Shown here one piece after another: positions 46,501 through 55,159 of a stretch of DNA of 64,000 bases. Each line of letters starts with the position of its first letter. Positions within the stretch are counted from its first letter, which is position 1. Under the pieces are notes generated by a model, which ran no database searches, was not told where the DNA came from, and worked only from the letters and a program-made list of their open reading frames with translations. This DNA comes from Gillisella vitis. Lineage in GTDB: Bacteria > Pseudomonadota > Alphaproteobacteria > Rhizobiales > Rhizobiaceae. Where the stretch lies: contig NZ_JACHLU010000009.1 in NCBI RefSeq assembly GCF_014204625.1, positions 62,001 through 126,000 on the forward strand. Reading direction: 5' to 3'. The position numbers and the translations under genes are program-made.

Positions 46501-46822
46501 GGAAACGGTCTTCACCAGTCTTGGGATGCGGCTGAACACAACTGTCCAGCTCAGCCCGGACGTGGTTGTCGCGCCCAACCTCAGCCTTGGCTGGTTACAT
46601 GCCTCTGGCGATGTCAGCCCGGATGCCACCATGGCCCTCGCCAGCGGCTCGCAGACTTTCGGTGTCACAGGAGCACCCTTGGCCCGAGACAGCGCAGTGA
46701 TCAGCGCAGGTATCGATTATAACCTGACTGAGAGCGCCATCCTCTCGGGTCGTTACAACGGCCAGTTCGCCAGCGGCATTCAGGACAACAGTGTCAAGCT
46801 GTCGCTCAAAGTGAAATTCTAA
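43574..46822 (+). CDS. Type Va autotransporter adhesin-like protein
   Basis: 1082 aa. A long signal region ends near GPVAAQC (about 40-46). The passenger (about 47-780) is rich in Ser, Thr, Gly and Asn. It contains autotransporter-associated beta-strand repeats, such as LIKSGSGQWTLTG, LTKIGSGTLILTGDNTYSGG and SGTGTIAGLIVESGGAASPG, which form a beta-helix. The C-terminal 270 residues are the outer-membrane beta-barrel (WMQGFGGWSNAWGDG ... LSLKVKF) ending in Phe. It probably serves surface adhesion. I take the GTG at 43574 because AAGGGG precedes it; a GTG at 43592 is an alternative. Confidence 0.9.
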   Translation: MTIFKLVNTPLRGELLCDHLRAGVSLQTLAIAVVAGLASAGPVAAQCDVTGSAVTFQCDSAGVNIQHDTSDGGALSVSNTTITSGWINYSVRPAVSSGPVAMSLSVSNSALTASGNGAVNVSSQNVPASITVNLGSDVTLNNTGGSGGLWVRNEVGGNILVTSGATITSTDSPALTATSNAGSVQITNTGIVTSTNDIGIYADGSPINGTTAVPVSVTNSGSVNAYLAGIRAIDYLGTATIENSGDVTSTTRQGLVAWSQSGDVSISNSGSVDALGGIGIQAAANDGSATVTNTGTVTAASYGVSLDGTTNRLENNGSITTTGTVAVQTGDGDSTIVLNGSISAASASDTAISMGTGNNRLVLADTASLLGNVVNGSSSNTLELTGSATGTLDVGSVSDTGTYQGFGNLIKSGSGQWTLTGTSSSITSTTIEAGTLTGNTASLTGDIVNNAALVFDQTTTGTYASEISGTGSLTKIGSGTLILTGDNTYSGGTLISEGTLQIGDGGTTGSIQGNVVNNATLVFNRSGIYDFPGTITGSGAVTMTGGSTVNFTSAGGYTGDIVISGSSLVLASGAVSSSDFTIADDGTISGTGTIAGLIVESGGAASPGYSPGTLTVTGDVTFNAGSVYNVDVTPSGDHDLISATGTATLLGGTVAVNATAGSYSPSTTLTILQAAGGVTGTFSNVTSNLAFLTPQLSYDANDVYLTLLRNDITFASQALTSNQRAVAVVAETLGWNNSVYSAIANLETGAAASAFDSLSGEAYASASTVMQQQSLYLREAVNNRLEQAFSPSRGTSGPATAELAPGLTPTVWMQGFGGWSNAWGDGNAATISSDVAGVFAGMDVALDNNGRLGFVGGYSRTRFDVAGRSSSGTIDHYDLGVYAGTHFGDLNLKGGVSYTWHDVTMGRTVAFSGYNGHNTADYDAGTTQVFGEAAYNVRLNDVTLQPFAGLAYVHLSNDGFAETGSSSALSGNIGSMETVFTSLGMRLNTTVQLSPDVVVAPNLSLGWLHASGDVSPDATMALASGSQTFGVTGAPLARDSAVISAGIDYNLTESAILSGRYNGQFASGIQDNSVKLSLKVKF

Positions 46823-47226
46823 AGTTTGTCAGCGAAAAGCGGAATCCGGTTTTTCTGATCAGACAAACGAAAACAAAAGAAGCCAGAGTCTGTCAGGTTC
46901 AATATCAGAGTACACGACATTTTAGCTTTGAGTGCCTGGCTCCCCTCACCCCGCCTCCGCTTTGCTCGGCGGACATCTCCCCACTGGGGCGAGGAACCCA
47001 TGAGCGTTGCGGTTCTTTCCGTCTTCTCCCCTGCGGGGAGAAGGTGGCGGCAGCCGGATGAGGGGGTGCGAAGCCCAGAAATACCCGCGTCGTGTACTTT
47101 ATAGCATCGTGCCATAAATCGGAATCGGCACGATGCTATAGCTTTTTGTTTTTGCATCGGATTTTTCCGAAAATCGGTTCCCGCTTTTCGGACCAAAGCT
47201 GTAGAAGCCAGAGTCTGTCAGGTTTC
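46823..47226. other. Repeat-filled gap between the autotransporter and the GTA cluster
   Basis: A 404-bp gap with no gene, made mostly of rhizobial-type repeats. 46937-47077 is a mosaic element (cccctcaccccgcctccg ... ggggagaaggtggcggcagc) also found at 59622-59791. 47102-47138 is a 12-bp inverted repeat (tagcatcgtgcc / ggcacgatgcta). 47154-47193 is a REP-like palindrome with ttttccgaaaatcgg. The phrase agccagagtctgtcaggtt occurs twice (about 46881 and 47206), a short direct repeat. Confidence 0.7.
46825..46869 (+). terminator. Long imperfect hairpin behind the autotransporter gene
   Basis: gtttgtc ... gacaaac arms enclose aaaagcgg / ccggtttttc pairing, starting 2 bp after the stop codon. 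It also resembles the REP-like repeat family. Confidence 0.45.
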
Positions 47227-50200
47227 TTACATTGAAAAGGCCGCCATTGCCGCAATGCCTGCCGCATATCCCCCCATCTGGCGCACCTGCACTGTGAGGT
47301 GATCAACCTTTGCGCCAAAATCCGCCGTCTGCTGTGCAACCGTGTAGAGATAGGCCGCCTCGGAGAGAGTTGCGCTTCGCACCGTGGCTCCGCTTGCCGC
47401 ATTCACAATATCAAGCTGATAGCGCTCCACTTCCTCATCCAGCGGAATATCGGCAGGGGTCCAGTTGTCGGCATTGATGCGCCCACGCCGCACCCATGAG
47501 AGGGCAATATCGCCGCTTTGCTGCCTGCGGGCGCGCACATGCACCGGGGCCAGCGGCGTTTCGGCCCGTAGCCCACCCGTAAAGCTGATGGGACCGCTGG
47601 CAGCGAAGCTGGTGCCTGCGGCCTCGGCAATCCAGTTGAGGCTCAGGCCAATTTCGCTGCTGCTCAGATCCAGTGCTGCAACGGCACTGTTGAGCAACAC
47701 CACCTCGGCTCCGGCCTCTGCCCCCGCTGCCATGGCGTCTTCGGTGCCAGCCAGCCCACGCAACAGGCCCGACAATTGCCAGCGGCCAGACGCCACTTCC
47801 TGCGCCGTGACAAAGCCGATCACCTCCCAAACGCCATTGCTGGCCTTGAGCGCCAATCGGTTATCGCCATTCAGCACAGCCAATCTGGAGGCAGAGGAAA
47901 AACTGCCATTGGCAAGGGTCACATCCAGCACGTTGGCGGCATCAAACCGGCCAGACACGCCGGTTTTCAATGCCGTTGTCAGCGTTCCAAGCGTGGCAGG
48001 CGCACTCAGGAGGCTGCGCGTGGCGTAGTTTTCCGTCTCGGCCGACGACGACAGCACAATCTTGCGCCAGGGTCTGGCATAGGCGGCAACGCGGGCAAAT
48101 GTGCCAGTGTCGCCATCATCATAGCGCGGCAGATCCATCAGCCGCACCAATGGCGCAAAGGCATCCGACGCTCGGCTGGAGGGCACCCGTGCCGTTGCGG
48201 CCACAGCAACCGATGCAGAGACCGGCGCTGCCATTTCCCGCAATTCCAGCGACAGCCCATCACTTTCCTCGATTTTCGTGATCAAAAACCGCCCCGATGG
48301 CCCCTCGGGCAAAACCATCACATCGCCGGGCTGTATGGAGAGAGCCGTGGGACTCACAGCAAAGCTCAAGCTGCGGCGCGCCATGCGGTGATCGCGCAGG
48401 CGCATTTCCACCAGCGCCAACCCTTGCGCCTCCTCCATCACGCCCGGCAGGCTGGTGGACAGAAGCTTGGCTGACGCCCCAACCACATGGCGCGAGCGGG
48501 TGCTGACCTCCTGAAAATCATTGCCGGGATCGTAGAAGGTCAACACCGCCTGCCCGGCGTAATCGGTGGTATCGCCCCGGCTTTCGCTCCACAGCGGATT
48601 GTCGGCGCTATCGACCAGCACCGATGCCGCTGTGGCCACAAGGCTTGCCGCATTGCGCGAGCGAAACCGAAGCACCGCGCCATCCTCAATCACATCAATC
48701 AGATAGGTCTCGGTCAGCGGCTCAATCAGGCTGCGGGCCGACGACACTTCGCCCTGGACATAGCCAGAGAGATCGCCGGTCACAGCCGAGACATCGTAAT
48801 CGCCAAAGCCACAATCCTCCAGAATGGCGGCAATGACCTCGGCCACCGTGCCCGCCCCCAGCCTGCCATTCAGCCAATGGCCGGTGCGCCAGTTGCTGCC
48901 ATCGGCAAACAGATCGGTATCATAGGGAAAGGCCGGAAATGGCCTGCTATCCCATGTCCAGACAAAAATATGGTCGGCATCGACCATGCCAGCCGGGGCC
49001 GCATCGCCTTGCCAATAGCCCAGATGGGCGCTTAAAAACCGCCGCTGCATGGCATCGGAGCGCATCCCGGAGGAAAAATACGGCAAGGCATTTTCCGAGG
49101 ATTTCGGATCGGGAAACACATTGGGCTGATTGCCCGCCCGCTCCACCGCCGCACAGCCCAGCTCGGTCAACCAGATCGGCTTGGCTTTCGGCACCCACGC
49201 GGTGGGCGTGCTCAACTCCACCCCGTTGATCCGGTTGTAATGGGGATTTTCCCACCAGCTCTGAATGTCTTTATAGCGGAACACCCATGGCTTGTTGGCC
49301 AACCCATCGGTAATGCGTGATCGCTCACGCTTTTTGCGGGCGCTGTGGCTTTGGTAATACCAGTCATAGCCCTCGCCCGCAGTGATCTGGCTTTGCATCC
49401 CTGCAAGATCATCGGCAATTGCAAAACCATCCGGGTTGGCGGCGGTAAAATCCGCATCATTCCAGTCCGAGAGCGGCATGTAATTGTCAATTCCCACCGC
49501 ATCAATGGCGCTGGAGGCCCACAGCGGATCGAGATGAAAAAACACATCACCTGTGCCGTCAGCGGGATGATAACCAAAATACTCGCTCCAGTCCGCGCCA
49601 TAGGTCAGCTTGGTGGCCGTTCCTAAAATGGCGCGCACATCCTGCGCCAATTGCACCAGCGCCGAGACGAAGGGAAAGCTGTTCTGATCATCACGCAGCG
49701 TTGTCAGCCCGATCAGCTCCGAGCCGATGATAAAGCCATCGACGCCGCCCGCCGCCTTGGCCAGCAGCGCATAATGCAGCACCAGACGACGATAGCCGGT
49801 ATCAGCGCCGAAATAGAGAACATTGCTGCCCAGGACAAAGAAATCCGTCGCTTTGGCATTGCCCATGAAGGTGTTGACGGTGGTGGCAATCGCGGCCGTT
49901 TTGTCGGGCGTGCCGCTGTATCCGGGGGCCGGATGGCAGGTAACGCGCCCGCGCCATGGATAGGCCGCCTGTTGAGCACCGCCATAGGGGTTCGGCAAAC
50001 CGTTGTTTTCAGGAATATCCATCATCAAAAACGGATAGAGATAGACCTTGATACCCCGGCTTTTCAGATCCCTGATGGCCTCAACCACGCTTTGGTCGTT
50101 GGGCGTGCCACCATAGGCCGGGCCACCGTGACTGGTGCTGATCAGCCGCGCACGGCTACGGTCACGCCCACCAACGCTCCAGCTGCGGCTTTCACCATCA

Positions 50201-51072
50201 CGGACAGAAACTTCCACCCCCGGCACCACGCTGCACTGGTCAGCGCGCAAATCGGTGCCAAACCAGCTCACCACCAGCGCGGCTGATGACAGATTGGGGC
50301 ACAGCGCCTGCAATTCATTGAGTGAGGCTTCCCAATCGGTTGCCGCCACCAGCGTGTTCCGGTTGATGCTATGGGCTTCGCCAGCGGCGGTGTTTTCAGT
50401 CACCACTGTCGTGGCATAGCCATGTTCGGTGGCACCGGGAATGATGGTCACGGCCCGGATCTGGTTTTCAAGAGCGCCCAGCGAGCGCATCACCTCAAAT
50501 TGCAGCACCGGAATGCGGTTGCCGTAATCATCCAGCGGCAGTTTTTCAAACACCACATAGGCCACGCCGCGATAGGCGGGCGTATTGCCATCTCCCTGCT
50601 TGGCGGCAATCAGCGGGTCCAGAGCCTGCGTCTCTGAGCCGGGGTAAAAGCGCATCTCCACCTCGGTGAGATCCATTTCCTCGCCATCGGCCCAGACGCG
50701 CCGAAGGCTGGACACCGGCCCTTCACACAGGGCCAGCGCAATATTGGCATAATAATTATAGGTCTTGGTCTTGGTGCCGCTGGCTTTGCTGCCGGAGCGC
50801 TCGGTGGTGATCTCTTCCTCAAACCGGGTCGCCCAGATCAGCGAGCCGCCGATGCGGGCGGTGCCATACAGCCGATTGAGCATGGCCCCTTCGCTGGCCC
50901 CGCCAATGCGGGCAGACGACAGGCGTGAGCCGGTAACGGTTGTGCCGCCCAGCAGCATGGAATCCACCGCATTACCTGCCAGCGCGCCGACGGCGCGGCC
51001 CAGCATTGTTCCAACGGGTCCGAAAATACTGCCAATGGCCGCACCCGCCGCCTGAAACACCACAGTGGCCAT
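47227..51072 (-). CDS. GTA host-specificity/baseplate protein with TIM-barrel domain (gp15)
   Basis: 1281 aa, the largest protein of the cluster and the last gene of the GTA operon. The N-terminus is a hydrophobic Gly/Ala segment (AAGAAIGSIFGPVGTMLGRAVG). The middle holds the GTA TIM-barrel-like domain (about 440-760; GFIIGSELIGLT, PIWLTELGCAAVERAGNQPN, YFSSGMRSD). Phage-tail-type beta domains follow (about 800-1281). It corresponds to RcGTA gp15, the tip of the tail that contacts the recipient. It starts 3 bp after the gp14 stop codon. The frame is intact over 3.8 kb, which argues for maintained function. Confidence 0.93.
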   Translation of the reverse strand: MATVVFQAAGAAIGSIFGPVGTMLGRAVGALAGNAVDSMLLGGTTVTGSRLSSARIGGASEGAMLNRLYGTARIGGSLIWATRFEEEITTERSGSKASGTKTKTYNYYANIALALCEGPVSSLRRVWADGEEMDLTEVEMRFYPGSETQALDPLIAAKQGDGNTPAYRGVAYVVFEKLPLDDYGNRIPVLQFEVMRSLGALENQIRAVTIIPGATEHGYATTVVTENTAAGEAHSINRNTLVAATDWEASLNELQALCPNLSSAALVVSWFGTDLRADQCSVVPGVEVSVRDGESRSWSVGGRDRSRARLISTSHGGPAYGGTPNDQSVVEAIRDLKSRGIKVYLYPFLMMDIPENNGLPNPYGGAQQAAYPWRGRVTCHPAPGYSGTPDKTAAIATTVNTFMGNAKATDFFVLGSNVLYFGADTGYRRLVLHYALLAKAAGGVDGFIIGSELIGLTTLRDDQNSFPFVSALVQLAQDVRAILGTATKLTYGADWSEYFGYHPADGTGDVFFHLDPLWASSAIDAVGIDNYMPLSDWNDADFTAANPDGFAIADDLAGMQSQITAGEGYDWYYQSHSARKKRERSRITDGLANKPWVFRYKDIQSWWENPHYNRINGVELSTPTAWVPKAKPIWLTELGCAAVERAGNQPNVFPDPKSSENALPYFSSGMRSDAMQRRFLSAHLGYWQGDAAPAGMVDADHIFVWTWDSRPFPAFPYDTDLFADGSNWRTGHWLNGRLGAGTVAEVIAAILEDCGFGDYDVSAVTGDLSGYVQGEVSSARSLIEPLTETYLIDVIEDGAVLRFRSRNAASLVATAASVLVDSADNPLWSESRGDTTDYAGQAVLTFYDPGNDFQEVSTRSRHVVGASAKLLSTSLPGVMEEAQGLALVEMRLRDHRMARRSLSFAVSPTALSIQPGDVMVLPEGPSGRFLITKIEESDGLSLELREMAAPVSASVAVAATARVPSSRASDAFAPLVRLMDLPRYDDGDTGTFARVAAYARPWRKIVLSSSAETENYATRSLLSAPATLGTLTTALKTGVSGRFDAANVLDVTLANGSFSSASRLAVLNGDNRLALKASNGVWEVIGFVTAQEVASGRWQLSGLLRGLAGTEDAMAAGAEAGAEVVLLNSAVAALDLSSSEIGLSLNWIAEAAGTSFAASGPISFTGGLRAETPLAPVHVRARRQQSGDIALSWVRRGRINADNWTPADIPLDEEVERYQLDIVNAASGATVRSATLSEAAYLYTVAQQTADFGAKVDHLTVQVRQMGGYAAGIAAMAAFSM

Positions 51073-51074
51073 AG

Positions 51075-51509
51075 TTATACCTCCGGAAAACGAAAACAGC
51101 CCGCAATGCGCCGTCGCCAGGCGGGCACCAGAGCCGAGCGGATCACCGCCGCCTGCTCATAAGCATGAATGAAATGCGCATCGGGGGCCAAAATCCCCAG
51201 ATGCTTGGCGGCAAAATGGGGGTGAAAGCGAAACACCAACAGATCGCCCGGCTCGGCATGAGCAAAACTCTCAAGCGCAATAAAGTGCCGCCTCGCCGCC
51301 TCCAGCAGCCGCTCCTGCCCCGACCGCTCGGCCCAATCAGGCGCATAAGCCGGCAGGCTCTCCGGCTCAGCCCCATAAAGCGCGCGCCAGATGCCACGCA
51401 CCAGCCCCAGACAATCGCACCCCACCCCTTGGGTGGATGCCTGATGGCGATAGGGCGTGCCAATCCAGCCCTCAGCGAGGGCGAGGATGGTGTTACCAGT
51501 TGTGGTCAT
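51075..51509 (-). CDS. NlpC/P60-family peptidoglycan hydrolase of the GTA tail (gp14)
   Basis: 144 aa. The NlpC/P60 catalytic Cys lies in VGCDCLGLVRG (about 29-39), with the His in AAKHLGILAPD (about 97). It corresponds to RcGTA gp14, a tail-associated cell-wall peptidase. I chose ATG 51509 because AGAAGG precedes it and the protein then begins as usual (MTTTGNTILALAEGWIGTPY); the frame is open to 51644. A RES/Xre module has been inserted between it and gp13. Confidence 0.92.
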   Translation of the reverse strand: MTTTGNTILALAEGWIGTPYRHQASTQGVGCDCLGLVRGIWRALYGAEPESLPAYAPDWAERSGQERLLEAARRHFIALESFAHAEPGDLLVFRFHPHFAAKHLGILAPDAHFIHAYEQAAVIRSALVPAWRRRIAGCFRFPEV

Positions 51510-51595
51510 GGGATGGCCTTCTGCCAGTGAGCTACAACAACGGAGCAAAGCAGGATAACGACGCAAAATCTGGCGCCGTTCAGAAAAATTGAAAA

Positions 51596-52291
51596 TTATG
51601 CGACAGGTTGTTCGATAATGTGAGGAACCGCACGTCCTGTCCACTCAAACGTAATATGCGCGCCCTGTCGTACATTCTGTATCACGGACGGGCGCAAAAC
51701 CGCGATGCATTCCCCACCACTAAAGCGCACCGATGGATAGAGGATGCCATTTCCACCACCGGCAAGAATGGACTTCGCAAGCGCCTGTCCGATGGGATAC
51801 GCGACACGGGGGTCCGGCTGTAGGCACGGATGATCCGCAACGGTACGGACATCATGAAAAGAGCAGGAAAAGCCAGCAAGCAGCTGTCGATATTGACCGA
51901 TGTCATAAAAACAACCGGCTTCCTCTAACGCTCTCGTCCGGTGAAACAAAACCTCCGCCTGTGCGGTCTGGTTGGCATTGGGTCCAAAGGCGCAGTACCA
52001 CGCCCCCCTATCCTCGTTATTGAACCGATTTCCAGGAGGCCTTGCATGGCAGAATGCTGCATTGATCAGGGTGTAGCCATAGCCATAATGTTCATTCAAC
52101 AATTCAGCCGGATCAACGCCCGCTGGAATAGCAAACGAACTGGCTCTTGAAGATGTCATCCCTTCAAGAGCAGTGATAATATCAAGCTCCTCCCGATCAT
52201 CAACAAGAGGCAATATTGCCGGCTCATTGATATAGGCCGCAGGAATAAGCCGCACCGTGTCTGGATCTGAAAATGCACAAACCTCGATCAT
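51596..52291 (-). CDS. RES-domain toxin
   Basis: 231 aa. The RES domain (about 20-215) shows its three hallmark residues in context: Arg in ARPPGNRFN, Glu in AQAEVLFHR, and Ser in SVRFSGGECIAVLRP, with RGAWYCAFG between. RES toxins degrade or modify NAD+ and are neutralised by an Xre/MbcA/ParS-type partner. Its start overlaps the antitoxin stop (ATGA). It ends 87 bp before the gp14 start. Placement inside a GTA operon is unusual. Confidence 0.92.
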   Translation of the reverse strand: MIEVCAFSDPDTVRLIPAAYINEPAILPLVDDREELDIITALEGMTSSRASSFAIPAGVDPAELLNEHYGYGYTLINAAFCHARPPGNRFNNEDRGAWYCAFGPNANQTAQAEVLFHRTRALEEAGCFYDIGQYRQLLAGFSCSFHDVRTVADHPCLQPDPRVAYPIGQALAKSILAGGGNGILYPSVRFSGGECIAVLRPSVIQNVRQGAHITFEWTGRAVPHIIEQPVA

Positions 52292-52695
52292 AAACCGCCG
52301 CGCAAGCCGTCAATATATCTCCGGGTCGTGATCATTGCCGGTATGCCGCCTTCTGTCATGTAACGCACAGGCGCTTTGCCAGCAAAAATGCTGTTCTGGT
52401 TTTCGCTTTTAGGCCACCCATAGGTCAAAGGTCCGTTAAAATAGAGCCTCAACCCTTTGAAGATGCCCACCAGCAGACTCGCCCGTGTTCGCTTGTCCTG
52501 ATCAAGGTGCCCGCGAAAATCCCCTGCCTTCATGCGATTCCACGTGGCAATTGACACATCAAAAAGCTGGGCAGCTTCCTGATTGGTCAGTCCCCAGAGC
52601 TCAAAGGTTCTGGCAATCGCTTTCACAATAACAGCATCTTCCTGCTTGCCGGAGCGAGCAGTTTCACCCTGTGCAATAGAAGCTGGGGCACGCAT
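52288..52695 (-). CDS. Xre/MbcA/ParS-type antitoxin of the RES pair
   Basis: 135 aa. The N-terminal half is a helix-turn-helix-like domain (about 20-75, LTNQEAAQLFDVSIATWNRM). The C-terminal half is the MbcA/ParS toxin-binding domain (LLVGIFKGLRLYF, WPKSENQNSIFAGKAPVRYM, IDGLRGGL). A perfect AGGAGG precedes ATG 52695. It is the first gene of the pair and probably represses it through the palindrome at 52721-52738. Confidence 0.92.
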   Translation of the reverse strand: MRAPASIAQGETARSGKQEDAVIVKAIARTFELWGLTNQEAAQLFDVSIATWNRMKAGDFRGHLDQDKRTRASLLVGIFKGLRLYFNGPLTYGWPKSENQNSIFAGKAPVRYMTEGGIPAMITTRRYIDGLRGGL

Positions 52696-52720
52696 GCGCC
52701 ATCCCTCCTGATATTCATTT

Positions 52721-52738
52721 GTGTATCACATGATACAC
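52721..52738 (-). promoter_or_regulatory. Palindromic operator of the RES/Xre pair
   Basis: A perfect 8-bp inverted repeat gtgtatca-ca-tgatacac, 26 bp upstream of the antitoxin start. It is a likely site for autorepression by the Xre-type antitoxin. Confidence 0.6.
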
Positions 52739-52795
52739 GTTAGAAACATAAACTCAAGAGATATGAGCCTTCCAGCTTCTGCGCCTTCATCCCCC

Positions 52796-53686
52796 CTATT
52801 CAAACAACACCGACCCATCATGCGTCACTTGCCCACCCACATAGGAATAGGCAAAATCTGTTCCCGGCATATGGGGAAAGCCGCGAAAATTGGTGGCGTT
52901 GGCGAAGGTGTCGCGGCAGGCGGCAAAGCTCTTGTCGCAGCCGATGGTCAGCGTCAGGGCATCGCCCGCTTTCAGCACCACCTCCAGCGGCAGCCACAGG
53001 GTTAGCACAGTGCCATCATCGCCTGCGCGGCTGGTTTCAATATCGGCGGCAAGCCCTGCCTCCGCGCCGCTGGCAACAGTGATTTTGCCGTAGCGAAAAT
53101 GATCATCCGCATAAGTCTCGAGGCCCGAAACGGTGATGCGGTCGCTGCCGTCCATGGTCACCACCGTGGCGTGGGCGGTGCGGCCCGAGGTGCTCATGTT
53201 GACACCGCAGCGGCGATCGCCCAACACAGCATCACAGCGGCGGCCAAAGGTGCGGCCCTGCTCCTGAGACAGTTTGGCGGCAAAACTGCGCAGCTCGGCG
53301 GTAAACTGACCGCTCTGGCGCTTGACCTCGCCCATTTCCTGCACTTTCAACAGCAGGTACTGGCTGGGGTCTTGCCAGTTGACACGATAGACCTCGATAC
53401 GCGCCCCATCATAGCGCCCGGCAATCAAATCGGCTTCGGTGATCACGTCAGAAGAAAACGCGCCCGCAACCTCCGATGATGGAGCCGCAAGCCCGGTTTC
53501 AGCCTCGGCGTCGCTGGCCGAAAAGCCGCTGGCGGCATGAAAGGTCGTGTCCAGCAGGTGCACATCCCGATCATGATCGGTAAAGCCAAACACCTGTCTG
53601 TCAGTCCGCGTCACCCGCCAGCAGGTGCACAGCGTGGTGGCGTCACCGGCCAGATGGCTGGCCAACGCGGCAGGAATCACTCTCAT
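52796..53686 (-). CDS. GTA DUF2163 tail protein (gp13)
   Basis: 296 aa. It is the BR0599/DUF2163 protein of GTA tails: an N-terminal tail-hub-like domain (RVTRTDRQVFGFTDHDRDV) and a C-terminal Cys-containing segment (CDAVLGDRRCG, CDKSFAACRDTFANATNF, FPHMPG) that in RcGTA binds an iron-sulfur cluster. It corresponds to RcGTA gp13. The start overlaps the gp12 stop (ATGA). Confidence 0.93.
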   Translation of the reverse strand: MRVIPAALASHLAGDATTLCTCWRVTRTDRQVFGFTDHDRDVHLLDTTFHAASGFSASDAEAETGLAAPSSEVAGAFSSDVITEADLIAGRYDGARIEVYRVNWQDPSQYLLLKVQEMGEVKRQSGQFTAELRSFAAKLSQEQGRTFGRRCDAVLGDRRCGVNMSTSGRTAHATVVTMDGSDRITVSGLETYADDHFRYGKITVASGAEAGLAADIETSRAGDDGTVLTLWLPLEVVLKAGDALTLTIGCDKSFAACRDTFANATNFRGFPHMPGTDFAYSYVGGQVTHDGSVLFE

Positions 53687-54324
53687 GGCAAAATCTCCAA
53701 CAGCGGAATCGAGGGAATGCGCCCGGCATTGAACGCTTCGAGATTGATCTCAATCCGATCCGTGTCAAAACGCACCGGCACGTCAAATTCAAAGCCTGCG
53801 CGGATCACGGAACCCAAGACAGGAATATAGTCCTTATTAAAGGTCACAACGCCGGTACTGTCATCACAGCGAAAGGCAGAGCTTGCCAGCGCCACACCAT
53901 CGACCGACAGTTTGACGCTCTCAGCCACCGGCTTGGCAATGGTGCGGCTCCAGCTTCCCTGCGCATCGCCATAGGCTTTGATCAGTTGAAAGCTGGCGGT
54001 GACGCCATCGCCAATGCCAATGCCCTGATCCAGCGCGGTGATGGCCCTTCCCGGTCCACTGGAGGTAAAATCCAGCGGATCCCGAAAGCGAAAACCGCTC
54101 AATTGGCCACCACGTGCTTCGAAAAACTCCAGCACGGCATAGAGATCCATCAGCGATTTGATGCCGGAGCCAGCATCATAAGAGCGCCGCGAATGGGCCC
54201 AGCGCTGGTTGCGGGCCTCACGCCCGTTGGACAGATTGACAATATCGGTGCGCCGCACCGGCCCGCCGCTGGTGGACAGCGACACGCGCAGCGGAAAGCG
54301 CACCTCGTGAAAAGCGGCGGTCAT
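53683..54324 (-). CDS. GTA DUF2460 tail protein (gp12)
   Basis: 213 aa. The DUF2460/TIGR02217 protein of GTA and related phages (FHEVRFPLRVSLSTSGGP at the N-terminus, VNLSNGREARNQRWAHSRRSYDAG, DIPVLGSVIRAGFEFDVPVRFDTD-type end). It is the distal tail protein (gp12 of RcGTA). AAGGAG lies five bases before ATG 54324. Confidence 0.94.
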   Translation of the reverse strand: MTAAFHEVRFPLRVSLSTSGGPVRRTDIVNLSNGREARNQRWAHSRRSYDAGSGIKSLMDLYAVLEFFEARGGQLSGFRFRDPLDFTSSGPGRAITALDQGIGIGDGVTASFQLIKAYGDAQGSWSRTIAKPVAESVKLSVDGVALASSAFRCDDSTGVVTFNKDYIPVLGSVIRAGFEFDVPVRFDTDRIEINLEAFNAGRIPSIPLLEILP

Positions 54325-54333
54325 GTCATCTCC

Positions 54334-54927
54334 TTACAGGTTGCGTTGCCCGCGCTTGACGGTGCGGGCCAGCATGGCCGAAATCTGCCCCTGGCTTTTG
54401 GTGAAACTGGCGGCATCCTGCGCCGTGACATTGAAATTCACCTGCGTCGCCCCGCCGCCTTGCGTCGCCACCCCCAGCGAGCCATCGGAGCCGCGTTTCA
54501 GCGGCAAAATCGCCTCGCTGCCCGCCTCGCCCATCAGCCCGGTATTGCCACCATCCATGCCGAAATAGGTGGGGCTGGACACAACCCCGCCATTGGCAAA
54601 GGGCGTGATAGACCCCGGCACGCCCCCCTTCTCGAAGGCAAACAGCGAACTGATGCCCGATGACAGGCTGGAGGTGGCGCTGGAGGCCAGCGACGACAGC
54701 GCCGTTTGCAACGGCTGCAAGCCGGAGGAGAGCGAAATATTGGACAATTGCGTGCCCAGCGATTTCAGCGTGCTTTCCAGATCGCCGCCACCAACAGTTG
54801 CGCTTTTCAAAGCGCTGGTCAGGGCCGAGCCAAAGCTTTTGGAGCGGGTTTCCAGATCATCCAGCACCCTGGTGGCGCTGGAGGCATCCAGATTGACAGA
54901 CATGGAGAGGCTTTCATCATCAGCCAT
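54334..54927 (-). CDS. GTA tail tape measure protein (gp11)
   Basis: 197 aa. A lambda-type tape-measure fragment with a Ser/Leu-rich helical centre (about 45-95) and the C-terminal Gly-rich segment FANGGVVSSPTYF, GLMGEAGSEAILPLKRG, typical of GTA gp11. Its shortness fits a short-tailed GTA particle. Its start overlaps the small gene upstream by 8 bp. Confidence 0.9.
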   Translation of the reverse strand: MADDESLSMSVNLDASSATRVLDDLETRSKSFGSALTSALKSATVGGGDLESTLKSLGTQLSNISLSSGLQPLQTALSSLASSATSSLSSGISSLFAFEKGGVPGSITPFANGGVVSSPTYFGMDGGNTGLMGEAGSEAILPLKRGSDGSLGVATQGGGATQVNFNVTAQDAASFTKSQGQISAMLARTVKRGQRNL

Positions 54928-55159
54928 AGGCTTCCTCTTTCTGATCAGGGTAAAGCGCCATCAAGGCGTCCAGATCATCGCGGCCAAGACCTGCGGGAGC
55001 CGGTTTGAAAGCCCCGCTCATGGCGGCAAATTCGCGTGGGGTCAGAGCCCAGAACAGTTTGGGGTCCAGCCGCAGCAGGCACAGGCCCACATGCATCACC
55101 GTCTCCCAGGGAAAGGGAGACGGCTCCGGCAGGCGGGTTTTGCCTGCTACGGCTCTCAA
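54920..55159 (-). CDS. Small GTA tail-assembly protein (rcc01693-like)
   Basis: 79 aa with a TTG start. The upstream gp10 stop codon overlaps this TTG (TTGA), as expected for translational coupling in this operon. The motif PFPWETVMHVGLCLLRLDP, then FWALTPREFAAMSGAF, is that of the small phage tail-assembly chaperone-like protein between gp10 and gp11 in GTA clusters. An ATG at about 55105 is an alternative that would cut the conserved start. Confidence 0.75.
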   Translation of the reverse strand: MRAVAGKTRLPEPSPFPWETVMHVGLCLLRLDPKLFWALTPREFAAMSGAFKPAPAGLGRDDLDALMALYPDQKEEAYG

